From NCBI RefSeq assembly GCF_946478885.1, contig NZ_CAMLDX010000144.1, positions 1-5,722 of the forward strand: 5,722 nucleotides of DNA. Reading direction: 5' to 3'. The notes below the pieces were generated by a model that ran no database searches, had not been told where the DNA came from, and worked only from the letters and a program-made list of their open reading frames with translations. Origin of the DNA: an uncultured Bacillus sp. GTDB lineage: Bacteria; Bacillota; Bacilli; Bacillales_B; DSM-18226. This document shows, piece after piece, positions 1 to 5,722 of this stretch; positions within the stretch are counted from its first letter, which is position 1; the number at the start of each line of letters is the position of its first letter. Made by a program: the position numbers and the translations under genes.

Positions 1-6
1 GGTTTA

Positions 7-303
7 ATGGATAATTTCGAATTGATGGCAAAACAATTAAAAGCCGCGAGTGATCCCAACCGATTAAAGTTACTGGCATGTCTCAAAAAAGGTGAAATAT
101 GTGTCTGTGATTTTGTTGGTGTTCTTCATGTTTCTCAGCCTGCCGTCAGTCAACAATTAAAAAAGTTGAAAGAAGCTGGAATAATAGTTGAAAGGCCCGC
201 AGGAACATGGAAATATTATCGATTAAATGATTGTTTACCAACATATATTCAAGCGATTATTGATCAACTAGAAGAGATTTCAATAATACAAGGTATATGT
301 TAA
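7..303 (+). CDS. arsR: ArsR/SmtB-family arsenic-responsive repressor (5' end possibly outside the window)
   Basis: Small cytoplasmic winged-helix repressor, 98 residues from the first ATG in view. The metal-sensing loop reads EICVCDF at residues 30-36, a close match to the ELCVCDL motif of classical ArsR, so C32 and C34 are the probable As(III)/Sb(III) thiol ligands. The recognition helix follows at about 42-59 ([18 protein letters not shown]), then the wing at about 60-73 ending in YYRL. Further cysteines are C25, C76 and C98 at the extreme C-terminus. The family represses its own operon and leaves DNA when it binds arsenite. The start is uncertain: the frame stays open to base 1, and any ribosome site for this ATG would lie before the window. 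The 98-residue length is within the family range, so the ATG at 7 is plausible. It is first in an operon with acr3 and arsC, 25 bases upstream of the preferred acr3 start. Confidence 0.93.
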   Translation: MDNFELMAKQLKAASDPNRLKLLACLKKGEICVCDFVGVLHVSQPAVSQQLKKLKEAGIIVERPAGTWKYYRLNDCLPTYIQAIIDQLEEISIIQGIC

Positions 304-313
304 AGGGATTAAC

Positions 314-320
314 AAAGGGG
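314..320 (+). promoter_or_regulatory. Ribosome binding site that decides the acr3 start
   Basis: AAAGGGG lies 8 bases before the ATG at 329. An in-frame GTG at 320 would overlap this site and has only a weaker AAAGGG (302-307) 12 bases upstream. The ATG at 329 is therefore the better start. Confidence 0.7.
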
Positions 321-328
321 TGAAAAAA

Positions 329-1381
329 ATGCCAGAAAGTGTATCGGAAAAACTATCATTTTTAGATCGTTATTTAACGCTGTGGATTTTTGCCGCTATG
401 GCTTTGGGAATCCTCATTGGAGTAGTATCACCGAATTTTAAAGAGATGCTAGATACCTTCTCTGTCGGAACGACAAATATTCCAATTGCCATTGGGTTGA
501 TTATTATGATGTATCCGCCCCTTGCAAAAGTAAAATATGAAGAAATGTGGCGCGTTTTTAAAGATTGGAAAGTACTTCTGCTGTCTTTATTCCAAAACTG
601 GCTGCTTGGGCCATTTTTAATGTTCTTTTTAGCGATTATCTTTTTACATGATAAACCAGAATATATGGCGGGTTTAATCATGATCGGTCTCGCTCGTTGT
701 ATTGCCATGGTGATTGTATGGAATGACTTAGCACGAGGAGACCGTGAATATGTAGCCGGCCTGGTGGCATTTAACTCAGTGTTCCAGATCTTATTCTATT
801 CCGTTTTTGCTTATTTCTTTTTAAATGTCCTGCCAGGAGGTTTTGGATTAGAAAATTTATCTGTCTCAATCTCAATGTGGGAAATTGCAAAAAGTGTTCT
901 GATTTATCTAGGGATTCCGTTTATCGCAGGGATGCTAACTCGTTTTATTGGACTAAAGGTAAAGGGTAAAGAGTGGTACGAAAATAAATTTTTACCTAAA
1001 ATCTCTCCACTTACATTAATTGCTTTATTATTTACGATTGTTATGATGTTCTCTTTAAAAGGTGATCAAATTATTGCCTTGCCATTAGATGTGGTTCGCA
1101 TAGCTATACCATTGTTGATCTACTTCTTGGTTATGTTTGCTGTGTCTTTCTTTGCATCGCGCAAAGCAGGTGCGTCTTATCCTGTTACAGCCGCCCTTTC
1201 ATTTACTGCAGCAAGTAACAACTTTGAATTAGCCATTGCCGTAGCTGTAGCCGTATTTGGGATTAACAGTGGGGAAGCATTCGCAGCTGTTATTGGACCA
1301 TTAGTCGAGGTTCCTGTTCTCATAGCCCTAGTTAATGTAGCCTTAAGATGGCAAAAGAAATATTTTAGAACCGTTAAATGA
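329..1381 (+). CDS. acr3: Acr3-family arsenite efflux permease
   Basis: Integral membrane exporter of As(III), probably driven by proton antiport. The product is 350 residues from ATG 329, or 353 from GTG 320; numbering here uses the longer form. The N-terminus ([14 protein letters not shown]) is typical of the bacterial Acr3 group called ArsB in Bacillus. About ten hydrophobic segments span the protein. Family hallmarks are [19 protein letters not shown] with C127, and the SNNFELA motif with E303. Their 176-residue separation equals that of the essential Cys129 and Glu305 pair I recall for Corynebacterium glutamicum Acr3. It is not the unrelated 12-helix ArsB of plasmid R773. It follows arsR closely, and its TGA stop overlaps an upstream in-frame ATG of the arsC reading frame. 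No frameshift or missing core region is seen. Confidence 0.95.
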   Translation: MPESVSEKLSFLDRYLTLWIFAAMALGILIGVVSPNFKEMLDTFSVGTTNIPIAIGLIIMMYPPLAKVKYEEMWRVFKDWKVLLLSLFQNWLLGPFLMFFLAIIFLHDKPEYMAGLIMIGLARCIAMVIVWNDLARGDREYVAGLVAFNSVFQILFYSVFAYFFLNVLPGGFGLENLSVSISMWEIAKSVLIYLGIPFIAGMLTRFIGLKVKGKEWYENKFLPKISPLTLIALLFTIVMMFSLKGDQIIALPLDVVRIAIPLLIYFLVMFAVSFFASRKAGASYPVTAALSFTAASNNFELAIAVAVAVFGINSGEAFAAVIGPLVEVPVLIALVNVALRWQKKYFRTVK

Positions 1382-1417
1382 TAAAGGAAAACAAAAAGAA
1401 TATTTACTTACAAGAGC

Positions 1418-1423
1418 AAGGAG
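1418..1423 (+). promoter_or_regulatory. Ribosome binding site that decides the arsC start
   Basis: AAGGAG stands 11 bases before ATG 1435. The alternative in-frame ATG at 1378, overlapping the acr3 stop, has no Shine-Dalgarno-like sequence in front of it. This supports the internal start. Confidence 0.75.
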
Positions 1424-1434
1424 ATTGTTATAGA

Positions 1435-1857
1435 ATGACGAAAAAGGCCCTTTATTTTTTATGTACAGGGAATTCTTGCCGAAGCCAAATGGCAGAAGGC
1501 TGGGCAAAAAAATATTTAAATCTAAACGAATGGGATGTCCGCAGTGCTGGGATTGAAGCGCATGGCTTAAATCCGAATGCAGTAAAAGCTATGGCAGAGG
1601 CAGAAATCGATATTTCAAATCAAACCTCAGATATTATTGACTCAGAGATTCTGAATAATGCTTATTTAATGGTTACCTTATGCGGGGATGCTGCTGACGA
1701 ATGCCCAATGACACCACCGCATGTAAAACGCGAACACTGGGGTTTTGATGACCCTGCACGAGCAAAGGGAACAGAAGAAGAGAAATGGACAGTTTTTCAA
1801 CGTGTTCGTGACGAAATTGGTAAACGAATTAAACGTTTTGCGGAAACGGGAGAATAA
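1435..1857 (+). CDS. arsC: Thioredoxin-coupled arsenate reductase (low-molecular-weight phosphatase fold)
   Basis: Cytoplasmic enzyme reducing arsenate to arsenite with electrons from thioredoxin; its product is the substrate of the adjacent Acr3 pump. From ATG 1435 it is 140 residues, against 139 that I recall for Bacillus subtilis ArsC. The P-loop CTGNSCRS gives the nucleophile C10, with C15 and R16. The redox pair sits in [11 protein letters not shown] at C83 and C90, one residue later than the C82/C89 of B. subtilis because of a one-residue insertion near residue 30. The DDPA motif at 105-108 supplies the general acid Asp. An in-frame ATG at 1378 would add 19 lysine- and asparagine-rich residues absent from the family and lacks a ribosome site, so I reject it. 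The gene is third and last in the ars operon, 53 bases after acr3, with a terminator just downstream. Confidence 0.96.
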   Translation: MTKKALYFLCTGNSCRSQMAEGWAKKYLNLNEWDVRSAGIEAHGLNPNAVKAMAEAEIDISNQTSDIIDSEILNNAYLMVTLCGDAADECPMTPPHVKREHWGFDDPARAKGTEEEKWTVFQRVRDEIGKRIKRFAETGE

Positions 1858-1870
1858 AAGAATCAAAGTG

Positions 1871-1895
1871 CCAAGAGAAATTCTCATGGTTTTTT
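1871..1895 (+). terminator. Rho-independent terminator of the ars operon
   Basis: The stem pairs CCA (1871-1873) with TGG (1887-1889) and GAGA (1875-1878) with TCTC (1882-1885), around a 3-base loop and one A/A mismatch. Six T residues (1890-1895) follow at once. The hairpin begins 13 bases after the arsC stop. It is short and interrupted, so it is probably of moderate strength and some read-through is possible. Confidence 0.65.
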
Positions 1896-1949
1896 ATTTG
1901 TAAATAGTTTTGAACTATAAGAAAAAATATAAAAAACTGGTAAAATCAA

Positions 1950-1981
1950 AACCATAAAACCAGAAAAATAATTTTATGGTT
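1950..1981. repeat. Perfect 10-bp inverted repeat
   Basis: AACCATAAAA (1950-1959) and TTTTATGGTT (1972-1981) are exact reverse complements separated by 12 bases. No T-run follows on the + strand, so it is not a standard terminator. It could be an operator for a dimeric regulator or a weak AT-rich hairpin. It lies about 230 bases before the candidate -10 box of the downstream operon. Confidence 0.6.
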
Positions 1982-2015
1982 GAATTACATAATAGGGTAT
2001 AAATGTCCTGAAAAT

Positions 2016-2098
2016 AATAGAAAACTGAAACCAAATGAAGAAATGAAAAATAGAAACTATCTCTTTAATATATTTAACCCAAGTTTAAAAACTCTTTA
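2016..2098. repeat. Short direct repeats spaced about three helical turns apart
   Basis: AATAGAAA occurs at 2016-2023 and 2049-2056 (33 bp apart), each followed by an ACT within three bases. CTCTTTA occurs at 2061-2067 and 2092-2098 (31 bp apart). The second copies combine as AAACT-AT-CTCTTTA (2054-2067), and the third position as overlapping AAACTCTTTA (2089-2098). The repeats are exact but short and lie in A-rich DNA, so chance is a real alternative. Confidence 0.4.
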
Positions 2099-2104
2099 GT
2101 CATT

Positions 2105-2151
2105 TGTTATTATCTAAAATACTAAACATATTAAACTATTCACTAATAACA
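2105..2151. repeat. 8-bp inverted repeat upstream of the candidate promoter
   Basis: TGTTATTA (2105-2112) and TAATAACA (2144-2151) are exact reverse complements, 39 bp apart centre to centre. It lies 60 to 106 bases before the candidate -10 box, a normal distance for activator sites. The sequence is AT-only except for one base pair, so significance is modest. Confidence 0.35.
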
Positions 2152-2210
2152 GAGTATGAATCTTTTTCGACATCTATTTGAAATGGGGCTCTTGCTTGTT
2201 GAAATATAGA

Positions 2211-2216
2211 TATAAT
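2211..2216 (+). promoter_or_regulatory. Candidate -10 box of the three-component signalling operon
   Basis: TATAAT is a perfect sigma-A type -10 hexamer, 35 bases before the ATG at 2252, giving a leader of roughly 28 bases. No TTGACA-like hexamer sits 16 to 18 bases upstream, and no TGn extension precedes it. If real, the promoter probably needs an activator, possibly the operon's own response regulator. TCGACA at 2167-2172 resembles a -35 but is too far away. Confidence 0.45.
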
Positions 2217-2236
2217 TATCCTTAGACTTCTATATT

Positions 2237-2242
2237 AAGGAG
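2237..2242 (+). promoter_or_regulatory. Ribosome binding site of the PhnD-like lipoprotein gene
   Basis: AAGGAG lies 9 bases before the tandem ATGATG at 2252-2257. It supports this start; which of the two adjacent ATGs is used cannot be told. Confidence 0.8.
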
Positions 2243-2251
2243 ATACAGAGG

Positions 2252-3187
2252 ATGATGTGTAAACACAATATTCTTAATTTTTTTCCCCTTCTAATGGTGA
2301 TCCTTCTTGTTGCATGTCAACAAGAACAGAAACTTGAAACAATCGAATTGACTTCAAATCAAATAGAAACAGAGCCTGCTAATACGGTTGAAGGAAATAA
2401 GAAAAGTTTAAATATTGGAATCGCTTCGGTTATTTCTCCGCTTGCAACAAGAGTGAATTATAAACAATTTGTTGAATATATTGGATACAAGCTTCAGATA
2501 CCAGTTGAATTCATTCAAGGAGAAAATTATGCAGAAACAAATAAACTCATAGAAGAAGGCAAAATTGATGTGGCTCTTGTCTGTTCTCAGGCTTTTGTTA
2601 TGGGAAGGGAAAAGGAATCAATGAAGGGAATTGTAATGCCTAAAGTAGATGGGAAGCCTCTGTATCGTTCTTATATTATTGTCAGAAAAGATAGTGGAAT
2701 TAATAAACTGGAAGATTTGCAGGGGAAACGATTTGCCTACACGGATCCAGATTCCTATTCTGGAAGGCTTACCGTAATATCAAGTCTTATTGATAAGGGA
2801 GCTGACCCGGAACAATTTTTCTCAAAAACATTCTACACATATAGTCATGATTATTCAGTACTGGCGGTAGCACAAGGAGTAGTAGACGGAGCGACTGTTG
2901 ATAGTATTGTCTATGACCAAATGATGAAGAGTGACGAAAAAGAGATTGCTAATTTAAAAGTGATTGATTACGGCGAGTGGGTTGGAACACCACCAATTGT
3001 TGTTTCTAACTACCTGTCTGATGATATTGTCTCAAAAGTGACAACAGTATTATTGACGATGGACAAGGATCCGAAAGGAAAAGAAATTCTAGATCAATTA
3101 GGCATTGAACAATTTATATCGTTGGATCAAAATACTTATGCCCCAATCAATGAAATGATCAACAAGGTTGGTGGATACTCATGGTAA
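2252..3187 (+). CDS. PhnD-family substrate-binding lipoprotein, probable oxyanion sensor for the adjacent kinase
   Basis: Extracytoplasmic binding protein of 311 residues. A lipoprotein signal (hydrophobic 7-21, lipobox LVAC with lipidated C22) predicts anchoring to the outer face of the membrane. A polar linker (about 23-50) precedes a phosphate/phosphite/phosphonate-type fold. Family-like features are NIGIASVISPLA (54-65), KIDVALVCSQAFV (104-116), DPDSYSGR (165-172), the anion-binding turn, and HDYSVLAVAQG (199-209) followed by DGATVDS (212-218). C111 sits where such proteins form the cleft and may match the arsenite-binding cysteine of AioX. No ABC ATPase or permease gene is next to it; instead the stop overlaps the kinase start by 7 bases, which argues for a sensory role. 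Likely ligands are arsenite, arsenate, phosphite or phosphonate. The family call is firm; the ligand is inferred from context. Confidence 0.88.
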   Translation: MMCKHNILNFFPLLMVILLVACQQEQKLETIELTSNQIETEPANTVEGNKKSLNIGIASVISPLATRVNYKQFVEYIGYKLQIPVEFIQGENYAETNKLIEEGKIDVALVCSQAFVMGREKESMKGIVMPKVDGKPLYRSYIIVRKDSGINKLEDLQGKRFAYTDPDSYSGRLTVISSLIDKGADPEQFFSKTFYTYSHDYSVLAVAQGVVDGATVDSIVYDQMMKSDEKEIANLKVIDYGEWVGTPPIVVSNYLSDDIVSKVTTVLLTMDKDPKGKEILDQLGIEQFISLDQNTYAPINEMINKVGGYSW

Positions 3188-5040
3188 AGAATTGGATGAG
3201 GCACCTAAGAGATTTACCGATTCAGGTTAAAATATATGGAATGGTGCTTCTTATTATTTCAATAATCAGCAGTGTCAGCCTAATTGAAGTTAGAACATCA
3301 TTAATTGAAACTCTTTCAAGTCAGTTGGATGAAAGGGTTAAAGCAGTTGGAAGAGACGTTGCCGCAAGAAGCTCTAATTTCATGTTAACTCATAATATTT
3401 ACCAGCTAAATGAATTAGCAAAGGAAACAGTCGACCATAATCCGGATATCGAATATGTAATCATTCAAGATGAGCAGGGAAATGTCCTTGTTGATACTTT
3501 TATTGAAAAAGACGTAAACAAAAAGTTGCTTGCGGCAAACCATCCGAGTTCTGAACAAGAAGTTAATCTTATTAAGTTCATGTCAGATAAGGGAATTATT
3601 AGAGATGTTGCTGTTCCTATTATAGAAGATTTTGGAGGTACTGTACGTGTAGGATTGACAGAAGAGACGCTGGTCAGTGCACTTGACAAAGTGACAAAAA
3701 ACATGTTTATTACTATGTTTATTGTCTTAATTATTTCAATTGGTATTGCATTTAGCTTAACAAAGATTTTAACATCTCCACTTAAGGAATTACTCTATTT
3801 GACTGAAAAGGTTGGAAAGGGGAATTTTTCCTTAAGAGCACAGCCTGTATCAAACGATGAAGTGGGAAAACTCTCCTTTGCCTTTAACACAATGCTTTCT
3901 GACCTGCAAAAGACCGAGAATGATAAACGAAACTATTACGATAAAATAAATTTACGGAATCGAGAACTCTTATTATTAAACAAACTATCTGTAAATATCA
4001 CATCAGAGGAACATATGAAGGAAATGCTAGACAATTTATTATCTTCGTTAATAAAGGAACTTCACTTTCATTCAGCCGGATTGAGGATCTATATGAGCAA
4101 TAATTGGGAGAGCATAGTAAAGGTTGATAGTCAGTGTGGTGAACAATGTAATTTATTAGAAAATGGAAGCGATTGTATAACAAAAATAAATAATCACATT
4201 TATCATTTTCCTATAAAAATCAAAAATCACTTGCTTGGAGAATTAAGTATATGTAGTTCAGGTAATTTAGATTTTCAATCTAAAGGAATATTGAATTCTA
4301 TCACCACACAATTAGCTATTTTGATTGAAAACGTAGACCTTTGGAAAGAATTAAAACAAAAAGAAAAGATACGGAAGGAATTACTTGGTAAGGTAATAAG
4401 AGCTCAGGAAGAGGAGAGAAAGAGAATTGCAAGGGAGTTACATGATGAAACAAGTCAATCGTTGTCCGCTATTTTGCTTGGTTTGTCAATGCTATCTGAA
4501 TACACAACCCATGAAGAAAAAATACAGGAGATTCAAAGTTTAAGGGATATGGTCCACCATACCTTACAGGAAGTGCATGAAATGTCCTGGCAGTTACGTC
4601 CTTCGGTGTTGGATAAATTTGGTTTGATCGTAGCGTTACAACGATATATTAGTGATTATAAAGATAGGTATGGGTTGGATGTTGATTTAATGATTGATGG
4701 TGTGAAGAAATTACGGCTTCAAACCGAATTTGAAACCACAACCTACAGAATTATTCAAGAAGCTTTGACAAATGTTTCACGGTATGCCAATGCAAAGAAT
4801 GTAAGTGTCATTGTTGATGAAATTGGTAATTATTTATCAGTCATTGTCGAAGATGATGGTGTTGGGTTTGATGTAAATAATGTGTTGAATAAAGAACCAG
4901 ACAAAAAGAATCTTGGACTCCATGGCATGCTAGAAAGAGCTTCTTTAATTGGCGGTAAATTGACGATAGAGTCGGAGGCAGGAAATGGCACAACTATTTA
5001 TCTTAAAATACCGTTAACAAAGGAGGTTGAGGTCAGTTGA
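3181..5040 (+). CDS. Membrane sensor histidine kinase (Cache-like sensor, HAMP, GAF-like, HisKA_3, HATPase_c)
   Basis: Kinase of 619 residues of the NarL-partner (HPK7) type. Helix TM1 is at about 16-35 and TM2 at about 174-193, enclosing an extracellular domain of about 138 residues with a Cache/PAS-like stretch (EYVIIQDEQGNVLVDT, 91-106). HAMP covers about 194-245. A GAF-like region (about 265-385) contains C319, C323 and C332, plus C358. A charged helix (388-418) leads to the H-box RELHDETSQSL with phospho-acceptor H421. The ATPase shows N531 in the N-box, DDGVGFD (558-564), GLHGM (579-583) and GNGTT (601-605). All catalytic motifs look intact. It probably reads the ligand state of the upstream lipoprotein and phosphorylates the downstream regulator. 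ATG 3181 overlaps the upstream gene by 7 bases with only a weak GGTGGA in front, suggesting translational coupling; ATG 3196 is a less likely start. Confidence 0.93.
   Translation: MVKNWMRHLRDLPIQVKIYGMVLLIISIISSVSLIEVRTSLIETLSSQLDERVKAVGRDVAARSSNFMLTHNIYQLNELAKETVDHNPDIEYVIIQDEQGNVLVDTFIEKDVNKKLLAANHPSSEQEVNLIKFMSDKGIIRDVAVPIIEDFGGTVRVGLTEETLVSALDKVTKNMFITMFIVLIISIGIAFSLTKILTSPLKELLYLTEKVGKGNFSLRAQPVSNDEVGKLSFAFNTMLSDLQKTENDKRNYYDKINLRNRELLLLNKLSVNITSEEHMKEMLDNLLSSLIKELHFHSAGLRIYMSNNWESIVKVDSQCGEQCNLLENGSDCITKINNHIYHFPIKIKNHLLGELSICSSGNLDFQSKGILNSITTQLAILIENVDLWKELKQKEKIRKELLGKVIRAQEEERKRIARELHDETSQSLSAILLGLSMLSEYTTHEEKIQEIQSLRDMVHHTLQEVHEMSWQLRPSVLDKFGLIVALQRYISDYKDRYGLDVDLMIDGVKKLRLQTEFETTTYRIIQEALTNVSRYANAKNVSVIVDEIGNYLSVIVEDDGVGFDVNNVLNKEPDKKNLGLHGMLERASLIGGKLTIESEAGNGTTIYLKIPLTKEVEVS
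5019..5027 (+). promoter_or_regulatory. Near-perfect ribosome binding site supporting a TTG start
   Basis: AAAGGAGGT lies inside the end of the kinase gene, 9 bases before TTG 5037. It is the strongest Shine-Dalgarno in the window and validates a non-ATG start for the regulator, whose receiver domain begins within a few residues. Confidence 0.85.
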
Positions 5041-5687
5041 ATACAACAATTAAAGTAATTATTGCAGATGATCACCCAATGTTTCGGTCAGGATTAAAGA
5101 ATGTATTATCAACAGATACCTCTATAGAAATCATTGGAGAAGCTGCTACAGGAGATATGGCAGTAACAGAATGTTTTCAAAAGCATCCTGACCTAGTCAT
5201 AATGGATATCAATATGCCCATAGTAGACGGGATAGAGGCGACTAAACAAATAAAATCTGTTAATCAGGATATTAAAGTAATCATTCTAACTATGTATTCA
5301 GATGAAGCATATTTACGGGAAGGATTAAAAGTAGGTGCCTCCGGCTATGTATTGAAAAAGGCTGTTGATATGGAACTTATTTCTGCGATACATAGTGTAT
5401 GGCAGGGGGAAAAGTACATTTACCCGACTTTAATTCCTACATTATTCCGTCAAACCAAAAATGAAAATCAACAGGAAGGAAACCTAAATTCTTTGAGTAA
5501 ACGGGAACAAGAGGTTTTAAAATATATAGCTCTGGGATATACTCATCAGGAAATTGCCGATACATTATTCATTAGTGTTAAAACAGTAGATACCTATAAA
5601 TCAAGAATAATGGAAAAGTTGAACATTTCAAAGAGATCAGAACTTGTAAGATTTGCTCTAAAACATGATTTACTTTCATCTATCTAA
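5037..5687 (+). CDS. NarL/FixJ-family response regulator (receiver plus LuxR-type helix-turn-helix)
   Basis: Cytoplasmic DNA-binding regulator of 216 residues. The receiver (about 4-120) has acidic D11 and D12, phospho-acceptor D57 in VIMDINMP, T85, and K107 in SGYVLKK, so it should be phosphorylatable. A linker (about 125-148) joins a GerE/LuxR helix-turn-helix at about 150-213, with the signature LSKREQEVLKYIALGYTHQE and then ISVKTVDTYKSRIMEKL. The start is TTG at 5037, overlapping the kinase TGA (TTGA) and preceded by AAAGGAGGT; the next in-frame Met (residue 15) would cut into the receiver. The pairing of HisKA_3 kinase and NarL-type regulator is the usual one. It probably activates transcription, perhaps of its own operon and of genes outside the window. 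The target is not visible. Confidence 0.95.
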   Translation: MNTTIKVIIADDHPMFRSGLKNVLSTDTSIEIIGEAATGDMAVTECFQKHPDLVIMDINMPIVDGIEATKQIKSVNQDIKVIILTMYSDEAYLREGLKVGASGYVLKKAVDMELISAIHSVWQGEKYIYPTLIPTLFRQTKNENQQEGNLNSLSKREQEVLKYIALGYTHQEIADTLFISVKTVDTYKSRIMEKLNISKRSELVRFALKHDLLSSI

Positions 5688-5722
5688 ATAAGCCGTATTA
5701 TAAGTCCTTTGAAGTTATTCTT
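5688..5722. other. Trailing sequence without a recognisable terminator or gene
   Basis: The 35 bases after the regulator stop contain no GC-rich hairpin with a T-run and no new start with a ribosome site. The transcript may continue past the window. Confidence 0.5.

Larger units (their letters stand above)
1896..2251. other. AT-rich intergenic control region, no gene seen
   Basis: This is the only long stretch without a gene. The reading frames I checked at its ATGs close after a few codons, and I see no tRNA- or riboswitch-like structure. It carries two inverted repeats, phased short direct repeats, a candidate -10 box and a ribosome site, annotated separately. It separates the ars operon from the signalling operon and probably serves as the promoter region of the latter. 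Confidence 0.7.

Noticed and set aside
370..708. Open frame of 112 codons on the minus strand inside acr3
   Set aside because: It is antisense to a clear Acr3 coding sequence, resembles no protein family I know, and has no plausible context; it is a shadow frame.
1678..1887. Minus-strand frame of 69 codons overlapping arsC and its terminator
   Set aside because: It lies opposite conserved ArsC motifs and runs through the terminator hairpin; a coding shadow.
1980..2003. TTGAAT (1980-1985) and TATAAA (1998-2003) as a sigma-A promoter
   Set aside because: The spacer is only 12 bases, too short, and the next start codons lead to very short frames.
2209..2220. GATA-TAAT-TATC as a Fur/PerR-like operator over the -10 box
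   Set aside because: Only the outer four bases are symmetric and the match to a 7-1-7 box is partial; most of it is explained by the TATAAT hexamer.
1858..2251. ArsR operator in the intergenic gap
   Set aside because: I see no ATCAA-type dyad of the kind described for Bacillus ArsR operators; the 10-bp inverted repeat has a different sequence.
2252..3187. Reading the PhnD-like gene as part of a phosphonate ABC importer
   Set aside because: No phnC- or phnE-like genes are adjacent, and the gene overlaps a histidine kinase gene instead. Transport with a distant permease cannot be fully excluded.
3465..4183. Two minus-strand frames (3465-3704 and 3998-4183) inside the kinase gene
   Set aside because: Both are antisense to well-conserved kinase domains, with no recognisable product.
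1..5722. CRISPR arrays, insertion sequences, tRNA or rRNA genes
   Set aside because: No regularly spaced long repeats, transposase motifs, terminal inverted repeats or structured RNA signatures were seen.

Overview
The window reads as a low-GC Gram-positive chromosome or plasmid segment, most likely a Bacillaceae-type Firmicute. Coding and spacer DNA are AT-rich, Shine-Dalgarno sites are of the AAGGAG(G) type, GTG/TTG starts are plausible, and the ArsR, Acr3 and ArsC proteins resemble those of Bacillus. All six real genes lie on the + strand, in two blocks separated by a 394-base AT-rich gap.

Block 1 (7-1857) is a compact arsenic-resistance operon: an ArsR/SmtB-type repressor with the CxC metal-binding motif, an Acr3-family arsenite efflux permease, and a thioredoxin-type arsenate reductase. 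Arsenate entering the cell is reduced to arsenite by ArsC and exported by Acr3, and arsenite releases ArsR from the operon's promoter, which lies upstream of the window. A modest intrinsic terminator (1871-1895) closes the block.

The gap (1858-2251) holds the terminator, a perfect 10-bp inverted repeat, helically phased short direct repeats, a second inverted repeat, and a consensus -10 hexamer with no good -35. The last fits an activator-dependent promoter for block 2.

Block 2 (2252-5687) is a tightly coupled three-gene signalling unit. It encodes a PhnD-family substrate-binding lipoprotein, a membrane histidine kinase (Cache-like sensor, HAMP, GAF-like, HisKA_3, HATPase) and a NarL/LuxR-family response regulator. 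The gene ends overlap (7 bases, then 4 bases). No ABC transporter ATPase or permease is present, so the binding protein probably acts as a sensor that presents its ligand state to the kinase. The layout recalls the AioX-AioS-AioR and ArrX-type arrangements that control arsenic redox operons. However, the kinase and regulator here are of the HisKA_3/NarL class, and the organism is Gram-positive. A cysteine in the binding protein (C111) may correspond to the arsenite-binding cysteine of AioX. Arsenic-oxyanion sensing is therefore the leading hypothesis, from context and motif, but it is not proven. The regulated target is not in the window; 35 bases follow the last gene without a terminator.
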